A DNA stretch of 64,000 nt from Belliella buryatensis. GTDB taxonomy: Bacteria; Bacteroidota; Bacteroidia; Cytophagales; Cyclobacteriaceae. The stretch spans positions 1 to 64,000 of the forward strand of contig NZ_FZOK01000009.1 in NCBI RefSeq assembly GCF_900188245.1, in the 5' to 3' direction. Made by a program: the position numbers and the translations under genes. The notes below the pieces were generated by a model. It was not told the DNA's origin, searched no databases, and was given only the letters and a program-made list of their open reading frames with translations. Shown here one piece after another: positions 1 to 8,196 of the stretch (its first letter is position 1; every line of letters begins with the position of its first letter).

Positions 1-404
1 TCTTCAGAAAATCTCCTTTGGGAATTAATCCTTTTTCCAGTCTTTAACATCTAATTTAAGGGTTAAAAACGGTCAACCTATTTCAGGGAATGACATAAAA
101 GGGAAACCACAAATTACACGAATTGAACTAATTAAATAAACTATTTTAGGTTTGGGGGGAAAGAGTTAATTGACGAAGTTCAAATTAGCTTGAGGTTTTT
201 TTATTTGTAGCGCTGAAGCGCTGGGATTGACACGAATGGATCTCGCAGAACTTGTCCTGATACGGGAGGGCGCGGAGGGGCAAAGAATTAAGAGGGTAAA
301 GGGTAAAGGGTACGAAGTACAAAGTACAATGAACCAAGTAAAGGAGGAAGGGGGAATGAGGGGAAGGAATTTGATTTACAAGCTATAGCTTTTAACTTGT
401 GAAT
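1..404. other. Intergenic, no gene recognised
   Basis: No reading frame here looks like a protein. Bases 240-370 are purine-rich and low in complexity, with repeated GGGTAAAGGGTA and GTACGAAGTACAAAGTAC runs. This looks like slowly decaying spacer. No RNA gene or convincing promoter was seen. Confidence 0.5.
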
Positions 405-767
405 ATGAAGATCAACCTAGAAGAGAAATATTCCAAAATTGCAGGTTACTGGCATCCGCATATCATTGGAGCATTGAATGACAATTATGTCAAACTTGCC
501 AAGCTAAAAGGGGATTTGGTGTGGCATAGTCATCAGGAGGAAGATGAGATGTTTGTGGTGATTAGTGGTACTTTGATGATGGATTTCAGAGATGGAAAGA
601 CGATTGCGACAAAACCTGGAGAAATCCTGATTGTCGCCAAAGGGGTAGAACACCGACCTTGGACCCAAGACGAGGAGGTACGGGTGATGCTTATCGAACC
701 CAAATCAACCTTACACACAGGGGATATCAAAGTTGCCCAAACAGTGGAGAATTTGAAGTGGATTTGA
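405..767 (+). CDS. Small cupin-domain protein
   Basis: A single-domain cupin of about 120 residues. The first cupin motif is visible as VWHSHQEEDEMFVVISGTL (His-x-His, then Glu and a Gly) and the second as PGEILIVAKGVEHRPWT. Together these give the usual His/His/Glu/His metal site of a six-stranded beta barrel. Proteins of this size are found as isomerases, dioxygenase-like enzymes or small-molecule binding proteins, so the substrate cannot be named. A GTG lies six bases upstream, but the ATG at 405 is preferred. The gene stands alone, with no close neighbour on the same strand. Confidence 0.85.
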   Translation: MKINLEEKYSKIAGYWHPHIIGALNDNYVKLAKLKGDLVWHSHQEEDEMFVVISGTLMMDFRDGKTIATKPGEILIVAKGVEHRPWTQDEEVRVMLIEPKSTLHTGDIKVAQTVENLKWI

Positions 768-1405
768 GTCTCACCCGAATCCTCCCCCCGCAATTCTACG
801 GGACACGACTAACGGGAGTCAAGTGCACAGATTTTTCAGACTTTATTTTTACCACAGAACCTGTCCCGTGACCATCAAGATGAACATGGTGAATTTTAGA
901 TTTTAGATGGTAGAATTCAGATTTAGGGGTATTGTAGTTTTATGGGGTTTGGTTGAATTGATTACTTTTCTGAGACAGTAGGTTTTAGGGGTTCCACAGA
1001 GTTTCGCTGAGGAGTCGCTGAGGTTCACAGAGTTTTTTTTTGATTTGGGGAAATTGGATTTGCTTAATGTAAGTCTTTTTGGGAAAGGGTTGAAATCATC
1101 TTTACAGCATAGTATGGTGTGGTCTTGTGCGAGATTCGTATAAATTTTTTCTTGGGTTTGAATAGCTAGGATTCAATTAGTATGTATGTTTGATATGGTT
1201 TTAATACAAAGTAAATATGGAGATGATACGGAGTAGATTCCAATGGATCTCCGATTATCTATGCTTAGAAGTCCAATTAAGGGTAAGTTTAAGATCAAGG
1301 GTTTGTAAGGTTCGGACTGTGAATATTGTACATAGCTAAGGAGTAATTTCGTCTTATTCCTTATTAATTGGGTTGTATATTTATTTTCTGAAAAACAGCA
1401 GTGTA
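768..1405. other. Intergenic, no gene recognised
   Basis: Over 600 bases hold no plausible gene. A short palindrome, CCCGCAATTCTACGGG, sits at 787-802; a close relative occurs near 8027. Around 980-1040 there are short repeats of the type GTTCACAGAG and GCTGAGGAGTCGCTGAGG. The last 50 bases contain AAGGAG at 1338-1343, too far from the next start codon to be its ribosome binding site. Confidence 0.5.
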
Positions 1406-2266
1406 ATGGACTTAGAGGAACTGAATCGGCAGATAGCCAAGTTAATGGAAGAACAAAACAGGCGCGCTATTCCTGAATTTGAGGGTTATTCTCCTTATGA
1501 GATGAATAATATCTTGCATGATACATTTGGTGTAAATAGTCCTATTCAATTACAAAAGCTGAGTTCTGAGGATTATAATCAGATTCCGATGCTTCAGCAG
1601 GTCAAATACTTGTGCAGGATCATTGAAAAGGCGGGTTCCTTAAAACTCACTTCAAAGGGTTTTTTGCCAACAAAGGTTGTAGCTGAGCTTTATGCACAAG
1701 GGTTTATCAAAGATGATTTTATCGATGAGGGCCATTACAAGCTCTATAAGGAGACAGATTCTAATTCCATTCACTTGACGAGGATATTGATTGAGCTGAC
1801 GGGGATTGCCAAGAAGCGTTTGGGAAAATTATCCCTTACAAAAAATGGTCAGAAGGTGTTGAAAGACGATTTTGAGTTATTCAAACTTCTGCTTGATACT
1901 TTTAGGAATAAGTATAATTGGGGTTATTTTGATGGATATGATGAAAGGCCGATTGGTCCTTTGGGGTTTGGATTTACTTTGATTCTATTGTCCAAGTATG
2001 GAGGAAAGCCACGCTCTGATGTTTTCTATGCGGAGAAATATTTGAAAGCTTTTCCCGCTTTGCTCGATGGATTAAATCCGGGTTACACTACCGTGGAGAA
2101 ATATGCTGCAAATTGTTATTCGATTAGAACTTTTGATCGCTTTATGAATTATTTTGGTTTGGTAGCGCTTGAAAAGGAAGGTGCCATCATCAAGAGGATA
2201 GCCACTATCCAAAAAACCCCACTGCTGGATAAGTTATTTAAGATTAAGGCGCCAGAAGGGAGGTAG
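1406..2266 (+). CDS. Uncharacterised protein, about 286 aa
   Basis: A soluble protein without signal peptide or membrane segment. I do not recognise a catalytic motif. The N-terminus is charged and helical (MDLEELNRQIAKLMEEQNRR), followed by a region beginning YSPYEMNNILHDTFG. An in-frame TTG lies 33 bases upstream of the ATG at 1406; the ATG was chosen because the upstream codons look unlike a protein start. It is followed after a few bases by a second unknown gene, so the two are probably cotranscribed. The pair converges on the restriction operon and may belong to the same accessory island. Function unknown. Confidence 0.7.
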   Translation: MDLEELNRQIAKLMEEQNRRAIPEFEGYSPYEMNNILHDTFGVNSPIQLQKLSSEDYNQIPMLQQVKYLCRIIEKAGSLKLTSKGFLPTKVVAELYAQGFIKDDFIDEGHYKLYKETDSNSIHLTRILIELTGIAKKRLGKLSLTKNGQKVLKDDFELFKLLLDTFRNKYNWGYFDGYDERPIGPLGFGFTLILLSKYGGKPRSDVFYAEKYLKAFPALLDGLNPGYTTVEKYAANCYSIRTFDRFMNYFGLVALEKEGAIIKRIATIQKTPLLDKLFKIKAPEGR

Positions 2267-2275
2267 TAGGTGGGT

Positions 2276-2542
2276 ATGAATAAGCAAGAAAAAATCACTT
2301 ACCTGAAAGCTTATTTGGATAAGCCTGAAGAATCGTATGCTGAAAGTTTTAAATGGGAAATCGGGATGATCCTTGGAGATTTTGACGAATCCAATCCCAA
2401 CTTAAGATTTTTGGAAAACTTATCAGACGAAGCTGCCATTAATGCATTTGTAGACCGGTTGACATCTCGAATTGTGATGAAGTACGATCCGGAATGGGAA
2501 AGCTTGGGAGATTTTTTCTGGGATTATGTGGCGAATGGGTAA
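2276..2542 (+). CDS. Small acidic protein of unknown function
   Basis: About 88 residues, acidic, with no signal peptide, membrane segment or recognised motif. A GTG start six bases upstream is possible. It begins within 10 bases of the preceding stop, suggesting one transcript with the gene at 1406. Its 3' end overlaps the end of the convergent mcrC-like gene by about 19 bases. That tight convergent packing suggests they have been neighbours for some time. No function is proposed. Confidence 0.6.
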   Translation: MNKQEKITYLKAYLDKPEESYAESFKWEIGMILGDFDESNPNLRFLENLSDEAAINAFVDRLTSRIVMKYDPEWESLGDFFWDYVANG

Positions 2543-3900
2543 GCCGAAGCTATCTTTTCAAACTTTTCAATAATGGCTTCTTTTGCTTTTGGTATAGCTT
2601 CTTTTTTAAATGGAACTCCTACCATAACAACCATATTTGAAAAATTCATTTGAGAGAAAGAATAATCAATATGCGAAACTTCTATTTTATTGGAAGGATA
2701 ACACAAAAAACCAACTTTCTGATTTGCATTATTAAATGAACTGTATGCAAGAATCTGATGTAGGTCTTTTCTATGTTCTTCTTTCAAATTTTCATTATGG
2801 TCAAATTTATTGTAGAAATGTGACTTGTATTTCGCATCTATAAAAATCACTTGGTCATCCTTTATCAATACTCCGTCTGGCTCTAAGTTATTTAAGTTCC
2901 ATTGGAATCTCTTCTTAGTATTAGAGTAGATCTTTAGGTTCGTAATAAATTTACCTCCTATCGATTTGGCAACTTCTTTAAAGATATACTGAATAAACTT
3001 TTCAAAAACATCAGCAAAGTCTACCCTCCATGCTGTTCCATCGATTAAATTGAAACTTAGAATTCTATTAGCAATTTGCTTTGCTTCTTTTATCGTCACA
3101 CCATCCACATTCTTTACTTGGATTTTTGAGGTGATTTTAGGCTTGTGGAAATATAACCTTTCATCCAAAAATGAAATTCTTTTTGAAATTGCAGTCCTAA
3201 TACTTATAGGTGTATTGGAGCTTAATAATTCTGATTTGCACAAATCGTAAACAAACCTGATTTCACTAAATTCCAAGTGGAATTCGCTTAAAAAATTTTT
3301 TCTTATCGGGTAAACTAGACTCTGTTCAACTTTAAAACTATGGTTTGCATATTTATTCCAGTTTACTTGACCACTTGGTTGGGATGATTGAGTTTCCTTA
3401 TTGTCAAATTTTCTCCAGTGCTGTTTAACTAGTTTTTCTAAAGCTGATATAAATTTTACAGCTTCTAAATATAGAGGTGGTCTAAAAGCTCTTTTAGAAG
3501 CCAAAGGGAGACTATCTATGAATTCAGGACTAATTTCATCACCCAGTAAGTCCAAAATTTCGACATACTCCTCAAATCGGTTAGTTCCCGTAAACCGAGG
3601 GGAAACAACAAAATCACCTATCTGTTTTCCTGTATCAGGGGCTCTAAGTGGGATAGTACCAATGAATTTAGAAGTTTTAAAAAAAATAGAAGCATTTAGA
3701 TCCGATCCTTCAATATGGGCCTCTATTCCCAAAAAGCTGAATAGTTCTAAATTGTATTGGATAAATTTTTGCAAATAAAGACCAATGATCCTTTTATCGG
3801 CTCCTTTAAATACCTTTTTCTGTAATTCCCTACCGCTGATAGTTGAAGATCTTTCAGTTAAACAAGGAATTTCATGAAATAAGCCTTGGTCTTTTGTCAT
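2524..3900 (-). CDS. mcrC: McrC-like subunit of a methyl-directed restriction system
   Basis: A 458-residue protein of the McrBC 5-methylcytosine restriction family, the nuclease partner of the GTP-driven McrB motor. The C-terminal third carries the PD-(D/E)xK signature: LEPDGVLI followed by VIFIDAKYK, giving catalytic Asp, Asp and Lys. The N-terminal half has the beta-rich McrC layout (FIGTIPLRAP, GDFVVSPRF). Its ATG overlaps the mcrB stop as ATGA, which implies translational coupling. The reading frame is intact although the upstream mcrB is interrupted by a stop codon, so the protein may be made without a working motor. Confidence 0.88.
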   Translation of the reverse strand: MTKDQGLFHEIPCLTERSSTISGRELQKKVFKGADKRIIGLYLQKFIQYNLELFSFLGIEAHIEGSDLNASIFFKTSKFIGTIPLRAPDTGKQIGDFVVSPRFTGTNRFEEYVEILDLLGDEISPEFIDSLPLASKRAFRPPLYLEAVKFISALEKLVKQHWRKFDNKETQSSQPSGQVNWNKYANHSFKVEQSLVYPIRKNFLSEFHLEFSEIRFVYDLCKSELLSSNTPISIRTAISKRISFLDERLYFHKPKITSKIQVKNVDGVTIKEAKQIANRILSFNLIDGTAWRVDFADVFEKFIQYIFKEVAKSIGGKFITNLKIYSNTKKRFQWNLNNLEPDGVLIKDDQVIFIDAKYKSHFYNKFDHNENLKEEHRKDLHQILAYSSFNNANQKVGFLCYPSNKIEVSHIDYSFSQMNFSNMVVMVGVPFKKEAIPKAKEAIIEKFEKIASAYPFAT

Positions 3901-5282
3901 TCGAAAAGTGGTTGATTGATCCTATCCATAAAATAACTATTGAATTCTTCAATAGCAGAAGTCAACAACCCTTCTTGAAGGTACTCTCTGATCAAAGGGA
4001 AAATTTCATACCTGATTCTGTTCACCATTTCCTTATCAGAATCAGCAAGAAAATATCCTTGACCTGGCTGAAGGTTCAACTCATTAGATGTTGCATGCCA
4101 GTCAAAAATTTCAGCTATTTTGTTAAAGTCATTTTTGTAAAAATTTGAAGCTGAAATAGGTTTTGGCTTGACAGTATACCACGCAAAACGTCTCCTTAGA
4201 GCAAAATCAACTACTGCTAGGCTTCTGTCAGCAGTATTCATGGTAGCAATCACGTAGAAATTTGAGGGTAGCTCTTTTATTTCTAATTCCGGGGTAATCT
4301 GAATAGATACATCGGCATTTTTCATTTTATGTTCAAAGAGATAAAAAACTGGACCTAATACATTGGAAAGGTTTGCCCTATTTATTTCATCAATTATAAG
4401 AACTACTTTTTCACCGGGATTTTCTTTTGAATACAATACCGCCTCAGCAAGATTTCCCATCCTACCTTCATAAGTTAGGTCATCGCTGTTAAGGCTAGGT
4501 CATATGCCATAAATGAAATCAGAATATGTGGTCTCAGCATGAAATTGGGTGAAGAAACTCTTTGCCGATGATTTGGTCGCTATTTCTTTGGAAATTGTGG
4601 TCTTGCCTGTTCCGGGAGGGCCTTGAAGGATTACAAATCTTCTTTCTTTCAATAATTCGAAAATTAAATCTCGGTCATCCTCTAACTTTTCATTTTGAAA
4701 TGGTTTTAAGGCTTTAGATATCGCATTTCTGTGATTTTGATTTGAAGGCCAATCTCTCACTTTTGCATAAGCTGCTAAAAAAGCCTTGATTCTTGATTTT
4801 CCACTTTCGCTAAGCGGGTTATGTATTACTTGACAAACAGGTAATACTTTGGTATAGGTCTTGATCGTTTTTTTTAAATGCTGAAGGTTTGGATTGGAAG
4901 TAATGCTTTTTGGTAATCCGGATTCAATATCACTAAAGTCATTTTTATAATATCCTTCATTATCAATAAGTTGAGAAAATAGTCTTCTCATTCCAGGTTT
5001 ATTGGCGAGCTCAAGATCTTTTTTAAAACCGTTAGAGCCGATACCTAAACAAAGTAACCAAGGCTTTTCTTGGTCGGTAGGGAAGAGTGTGAATGAAAAA
5101 TCATGAAATACACCTCTTTCTTCTTCATCTGGATGAAGAAAACCAAAAAAAGCTCCATTATCTTTCAATGCCTCTGATCCAGTGTTGTTTCTATACACAT
5201 AAGATTTTGAGAATTCATTTTCATTATTTGCACCAAATTCAAGTGCCCATTCTTTAATAAGACTTACTACTTCTTCAATCAT
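3897..5282 (-). pseudogene. mcrB: McrB-like AAA+ motor with an in-frame TGA
   Basis: The AAA+ motor of the McrBC pair, GTP-dependent in characterised systems. One continuous frame encodes an N-terminal domain resembling DUF3578, then Walker A GPPGTGKTT (about residue 225) and FHAETTYSDFIYGI. A TGA at 4502-4500 follows, and the same frame continues PSLNSDDLTYEGRMGNL with Walker B VVLIIDEINRAN, a sensor TMNTADRS and an arginine-rich ALRRRF. Relatives normally have Gly-Ile-Arg-Pro at the stop, so a CGA-to-TGA change is the simplest reading. The truncated 260-residue product has Walker A but lacks Walker B. A sequencing error or rare readthrough cannot be excluded. Confidence 0.85.
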
Positions 5283-5296
5283 GCTTTTATAAAAAT

Positions 5297-5503
5297 TTAG
5301 AATTCAAAAAAACTAACCATTGGCTTATCTAGTGCTTTAGCGATTTTGAAGACTGTTTCGATTGAAACATTCCTCTTACCATTTTCAATGTCAGAAATGT
5401 AGGTCCGGTCCAACTCAGCCAGTTCAGCGAGCTTTTCCTGAGAAACATTCTGACTTTTTCTGATGGCCTTTACTTTTTCACCGTAGGCAACTTTAATGTC
5501 CAT
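5297..5503 (-). CDS. XRE-family regulator, controller (C) protein-like
   Basis: A 68-residue protein that is essentially one helix-turn-helix domain: VKAIRKSQNVSQEKLAELAELDRTYISDIENGKRNVSIETV matches the Cro/C1 fold, with recognition helix RTYISDIENG. This size and the motif TYISDIE are typical of controller proteins that time restriction-modification expression. It sits 14 bases upstream of mcrB and is first in the operon. The start is the ATG at 5503; a GTG three bases upstream is less likely. A 33-bp inverted repeat of C-box type begins 17 bases upstream, so the protein probably regulates itself and the genes behind it. Confidence 0.85.
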   Translation of the reverse strand: MDIKVAYGEKVKAIRKSQNVSQEKLAELAELDRTYISDIENGKRNVSIETVFKIAKALDKPMVSFFEF

Positions 5504-5520
5504 CACGCAATTTGAAAAAA

Positions 5521-5553
5521 TGTAGTCTATTGTACCACGGACTATAGTCTACA
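5521..5553. promoter_or_regulatory. C-box-like operator between divergent genes
   Basis: On the minus strand this reads TGTAGACTATAGTCC, then GTG, then GTACAATAGACTACA. The two 15-base arms are inverted copies with 12 of 15 positions matching. The left arm contains the perfect palindrome GACTATAGTC followed by CGTG, which closely resembles the classical controller-protein C-box GACTTATAGTCCGTG. It lies 17 bases from the controller start codon. For the divergent gene it covers the place where a -33 element would be. Confidence 0.75.
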
Positions 5554-5569
5554 AAAAGAAGGGGTTTTA

Positions 5570-5577
5570 TATATTTG
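5570..5577 (+). promoter_or_regulatory. -7 element TATATTTG for the divergent small gene
   Basis: TATATTTG is an exact match to the Bacteroidota -7 consensus TAnnTTTG and lies 16 bases before the ATG at 5594. No TTG is present 17-23 bases upstream. Instead the C-box arm occupies that space, as expected for a promoter that needs the controller protein as activator. The activation is inference. Confidence 0.5.
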
Positions 5578-5593
5578 TAAAATAATTTGTACT

Positions 5594-5854
5594 ATGATAA
5601 ACAAAATAACTCCTATTACAACTGAATACCTCACACCTTCAAAATCAATTGAGGTCCTTGAAGTGCTAAATTCGGGAAAAACTAAATTGGTGTTTATTTA
5701 CAATTATGAAGGAAATCATTTCAGGTATTTTGATAGTTTAATTGGGTTGTTGCAGTTCTTTGAATTGGGTGTAGAACCAAAAATTGCTTTTGAAACAGAA
5801 AATGAAATGATTGATTATTTAAAGGATAATACTTATAATGTCCAATCCAAATAA
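5594..5854 (+). CDS. Small protein of unknown function, divergent to the restriction operon
   Basis: An 86-residue acidic protein without signal peptide or membrane helix; the core is VFIYNYEGNHFRYFDSLIGLLQFF. I do not recognise a family. It is transcribed away from the controller gene with the C-box in between, and it is closed by a terminator. That layout would suit an accessory or antagonist of the restriction system, but nothing in the sequence proves a link. Confidence 0.65.
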   Translation: MINKITPITTEYLTPSKSIEVLEVLNSGKTKLVFIYNYEGNHFRYFDSLIGLLQFFELGVEPKIAFETENEMIDYLKDNTYNVQSK

Positions 5855-5859
5855 AAAAA

Positions 5860-5897
5860 CACCCACAGACTATCTTTTGCAAGATTTCCTGTGGGTG
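5860..5897. terminator. Bidirectional terminator, stem CACCCACAG/CTGTGGGTG
   Basis: A 9-bp perfect stem (5860-5868 with 5889-5897) separates two convergent genes. An A-run precedes the left arm, giving a T-run on the minus strand, and CTTTAAA follows on the plus strand. It can serve both the 86-residue gene and the CHRD lipoprotein gene. Confidence 0.8.
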
Positions 5898-5938
5898 CTT
5901 TAAACGTTCTTGTTTAGTTTAGAAATTCAGAATTTTAA

Positions 5939-7180
5939 TTATTCAAAGTTAACACCTATGTCTCCTTGTGCCACAATGGTTGCTAGTTCGGTAGCGCTCA
6001 AGTGCACATTGACATAGCCATCTACTGTAAGTATCTGGGCATAGTTGTAAGATGCTTCTCCATCCATCATGCCTTGTCTGGTATCGCTGATGCTCACTCC
6101 AGTAGCACCATTGACAGGATTGAAGGTGTACAAAATACCTCCACCTACAGCAGCACTGTTTTCATGGATATGTGCTGGGTGACTGCCATCAACAGGCGTT
6201 CCAACCAAAGTAATGGTTGCCAAGGCAAAGCCATTGATTCTTTCTTGGAAGGTAATCTCTCCAGAAATCCCCGCCACTGCTACCGCTGCAAGTGGGTAAG
6301 TCTGAGACACACCAGTCAGCTCGTTGGAACCAATATCCCCTTGGGCAACGATAGTCGCTAGCGCTTCTGCACTAAGGTGAACATTGACATAGCCATCTAC
6401 TTCTAAGATTTCATCATAAGTATAACCTTCTTCACCATCCATCATGCCTTCACGCGTATCAGTCATACTCATACCTGTAGTGCCGTTTACTGGATTGAAA
6501 GTAAATAGAATTCCGCCACCGATGGCAGCTGAGTTGGCATGGATGTGTGCAGGATGCACGCCACCATCAGGTGTACCAGTCAAGCTGATCGTAGCCAACG
6601 CAAAGCCATTTCTTCTTTCTTCAAAGATAATCTCTCCAGAAATCCCATCTACATCTGCCTCATTGAGGGTATAGGTCTTGGTTTCACCAGTCAGTTCATT
6701 GGAGCCAATATCTCCTTGGGCTACGATAGTACCCAGATCATCGGCACTCAAATGCACATTGATATATCCATCAAAATCCAATAACTGATTGTAAGTCAAT
6801 GAAGAGCCATCATCTTGTCTGGAAATGATGGTTTCGCTGATGCCAGTTGTACCATTCACAGGCGTTAGGGAAACTGCAATACCTCCGCCAGTTGCCGCGG
6901 AATTAAAATGAATATGTGCAGGATGCTGACCTCCATCAGGAGTACCTGAAAGTGTGATCGTTAGTTTGGTGCTACCTGTGGAGGTTTCTTCTAGTACGGC
7001 TGTGCCACTGATTCCAGGAACTGCCACTTCATCAAGGTCATAGGATTTAGACTGACCTGTCAATACTTCATCTGGATCTAATGCAGGCATGTCATCCTCC
7101 GTACAGGCTACAAAAATCAAGGCGGACATTAAGAGTAATGCACCTTGCTTGATTCGATTAATGATTAAACTATTTTTCAT
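5939..7180 (-). CDS. Lipoprotein with three CHRD domains
   Basis: A 413-residue exported lipoprotein. The signal ends LMSALIFVAC, with Cys at about residue 26 as lipidation site. Three consecutive CHRD (chordin-type) domains of about 118 residues follow, each with the pattern HPAHIH-N-SAA-GGGI, then NPVNGTTG, then DGYVNVHLSA, and ending IVAQGDIGSNELTG or a variant. CHRD domains occur in bacterial extracellular proteins; their ligand is not established. The three copies are also similar at DNA level, pointing to internal duplication. It is probably anchored in the outer membrane or periplasm. Confidence 0.9.
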   Translation of the reverse strand: MKNSLIINRIKQGALLLMSALIFVACTEDDMPALDPDEVLTGQSKSYDLDEVAVPGISGTAVLEETSTGSTKLTITLSGTPDGGQHPAHIHFNSAATGGGIAVSLTPVNGTTGISETIISRQDDGSSLTYNQLLDFDGYINVHLSADDLGTIVAQGDIGSNELTGETKTYTLNEADVDGISGEIIFEERRNGFALATISLTGTPDGGVHPAHIHANSAAIGGGILFTFNPVNGTTGMSMTDTREGMMDGEEGYTYDEILEVDGYVNVHLSAEALATIVAQGDIGSNELTGVSQTYPLAAVAVAGISGEITFQERINGFALATITLVGTPVDGSHPAHIHENSAAVGGGILYTFNPVNGATGVSISDTRQGMMDGEASYNYAQILTVDGYVNVHLSATELATIVAQGDIGVNFE

Positions 7181-7408
7181 AATATATTTAGTTGGTTTGT
7201 AAAACTAACAGCACAAAAAGTTTATTGTTTGCGCTACTCGGAAAGAGGTACGAAGCAGATTGGCCATTTGGATTGATTAGGTCAAAAATTAAAATATGAT
7301 TATACACAATGACACTAGGACGTAATTATAGCACAAAGAATTTTTTTTATTCAAAAACAACTCAGGACATTGCTGATAAATTTCTCGTCTTCTTCATGTA
7401 AATTTGAG

Positions 7409-7822
7409 ATGAATATGAAAGCGATCAAAATATTTTCAATTGTTGGAATGATATGGGGCTTGACGGCCTGTGGAATTATGGGAGGATTTAATGAAGAAGG
7501 GCTAAAAGGGCGCTATGAGGGCACTTTTCAGCGAACCATAGATGGTAATTCGGAAGGCGAGGCTGAGGTTTGGATTGTCTTGGAAGGCGGCAATTTCAAT
7601 GGTAGCAGCGAGCAACGCAACTTTCCAGCCATCTGTGCTGGCAGCTACAGCATCAGCCGAAGCACGATCAAGTTTTCGAATACCTGCTTTTTTACCGCTG
7701 ATTTTGACTGGACTTTGATTTTGGCTGGTGACTTCAGGGTAGAGCGCTCTGGTGAGGAATTGATTCTCAGCAAAAGTGATGGGGTGACGGTGGATCGGTA
7801 TAGGTTGGTGAGGAAGGATTGA
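7409..7822 (+). CDS. Small putative lipoprotein
   Basis: About 137 residues. The N-terminus has a lysine-containing start, a hydrophobic stretch (IFSIVGMIWGLTAC) and a Cys at about residue 20, fitting a lipoprotein signal. The mature part is beta-rich (GRYEGTFQRTIDG, EAEVWIVLEGG, RSGEELILSKSDG) with two further Cys that could form a disulfide. No family is recognised. ATG at 7409 is taken as start; a second ATG six bases later is possible. It stands alone. Confidence 0.7.
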   Translation: MNMKAIKIFSIVGMIWGLTACGIMGGFNEEGLKGRYEGTFQRTIDGNSEGEAEVWIVLEGGNFNGSSEQRNFPAICAGSYSISRSTIKFSNTCFFTADFDWTLILAGDFRVERSGEELILSKSDGVTVDRYRLVRKD

Positions 7823-8196
7823 AGGAGGTATGAAGGATGAGGGGAAAGAAAATGTTTAACTGCCCCGAAGGGTTGGGGATGCTTAACTGTTTAGGGTTAA
7901 TTGTTAAACGTTAAGGGTTAAAGCGTTAATCGTGGGGGAATTGTGAATTTACTGGGTCCCTTCGTTGAACGGTTAACATTGAACGTTTAACGGAAAGAGC
8001 GTTGGGGGAGAGGAACAATTTAGCATCCCGTAATTCTTCGGGACAAGCCGAAGTGAGGCAGGCACGAAGCAGGCTCAAAGTAGATATACAGATTCATTTT
8101 TTTAATAATGGATTTTATTCGCTAATTTTCGAACTAGTTTAAATTTCAAAAAACTCTTTTGCCGTTGATTTTGCTTCTTCGGTTTGACCCACAGCT
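7823..8196. other. Intergenic, repetitive spacer
   Basis: No gene is seen. Bases 7850-7995 are full of imperfect GTTTAAC/GTTAAAC repeats (for example GTTAAACGTTAAGGGTTAA). A palindrome CCCGTAATTCTTCGGG at 8027-8042 resembles the one near 787. The final 90 bases are AT-rich and presumably hold the promoter of the helicase gene, but no clear -7 element stands out. Confidence 0.45.

Noticed and set aside
659-871. 70-codon frame overlapping the cupin gene
   Set aside because: It is an out-of-frame shadow that ends in non-coding spacer, with no protein-like features.
4500-4502. TGA read as selenocysteine
   Set aside because: Relatives have Arg at this site, no selenocysteine element is evident after the codon, and there is no redox role in an AAA+ motor.
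5939-7180. CRISPR-like repetition
   Set aside because: The repeats are about 350 bases long and coding (CHRD domains), with no short repeat-spacer pattern. No CRISPR array was seen anywhere.
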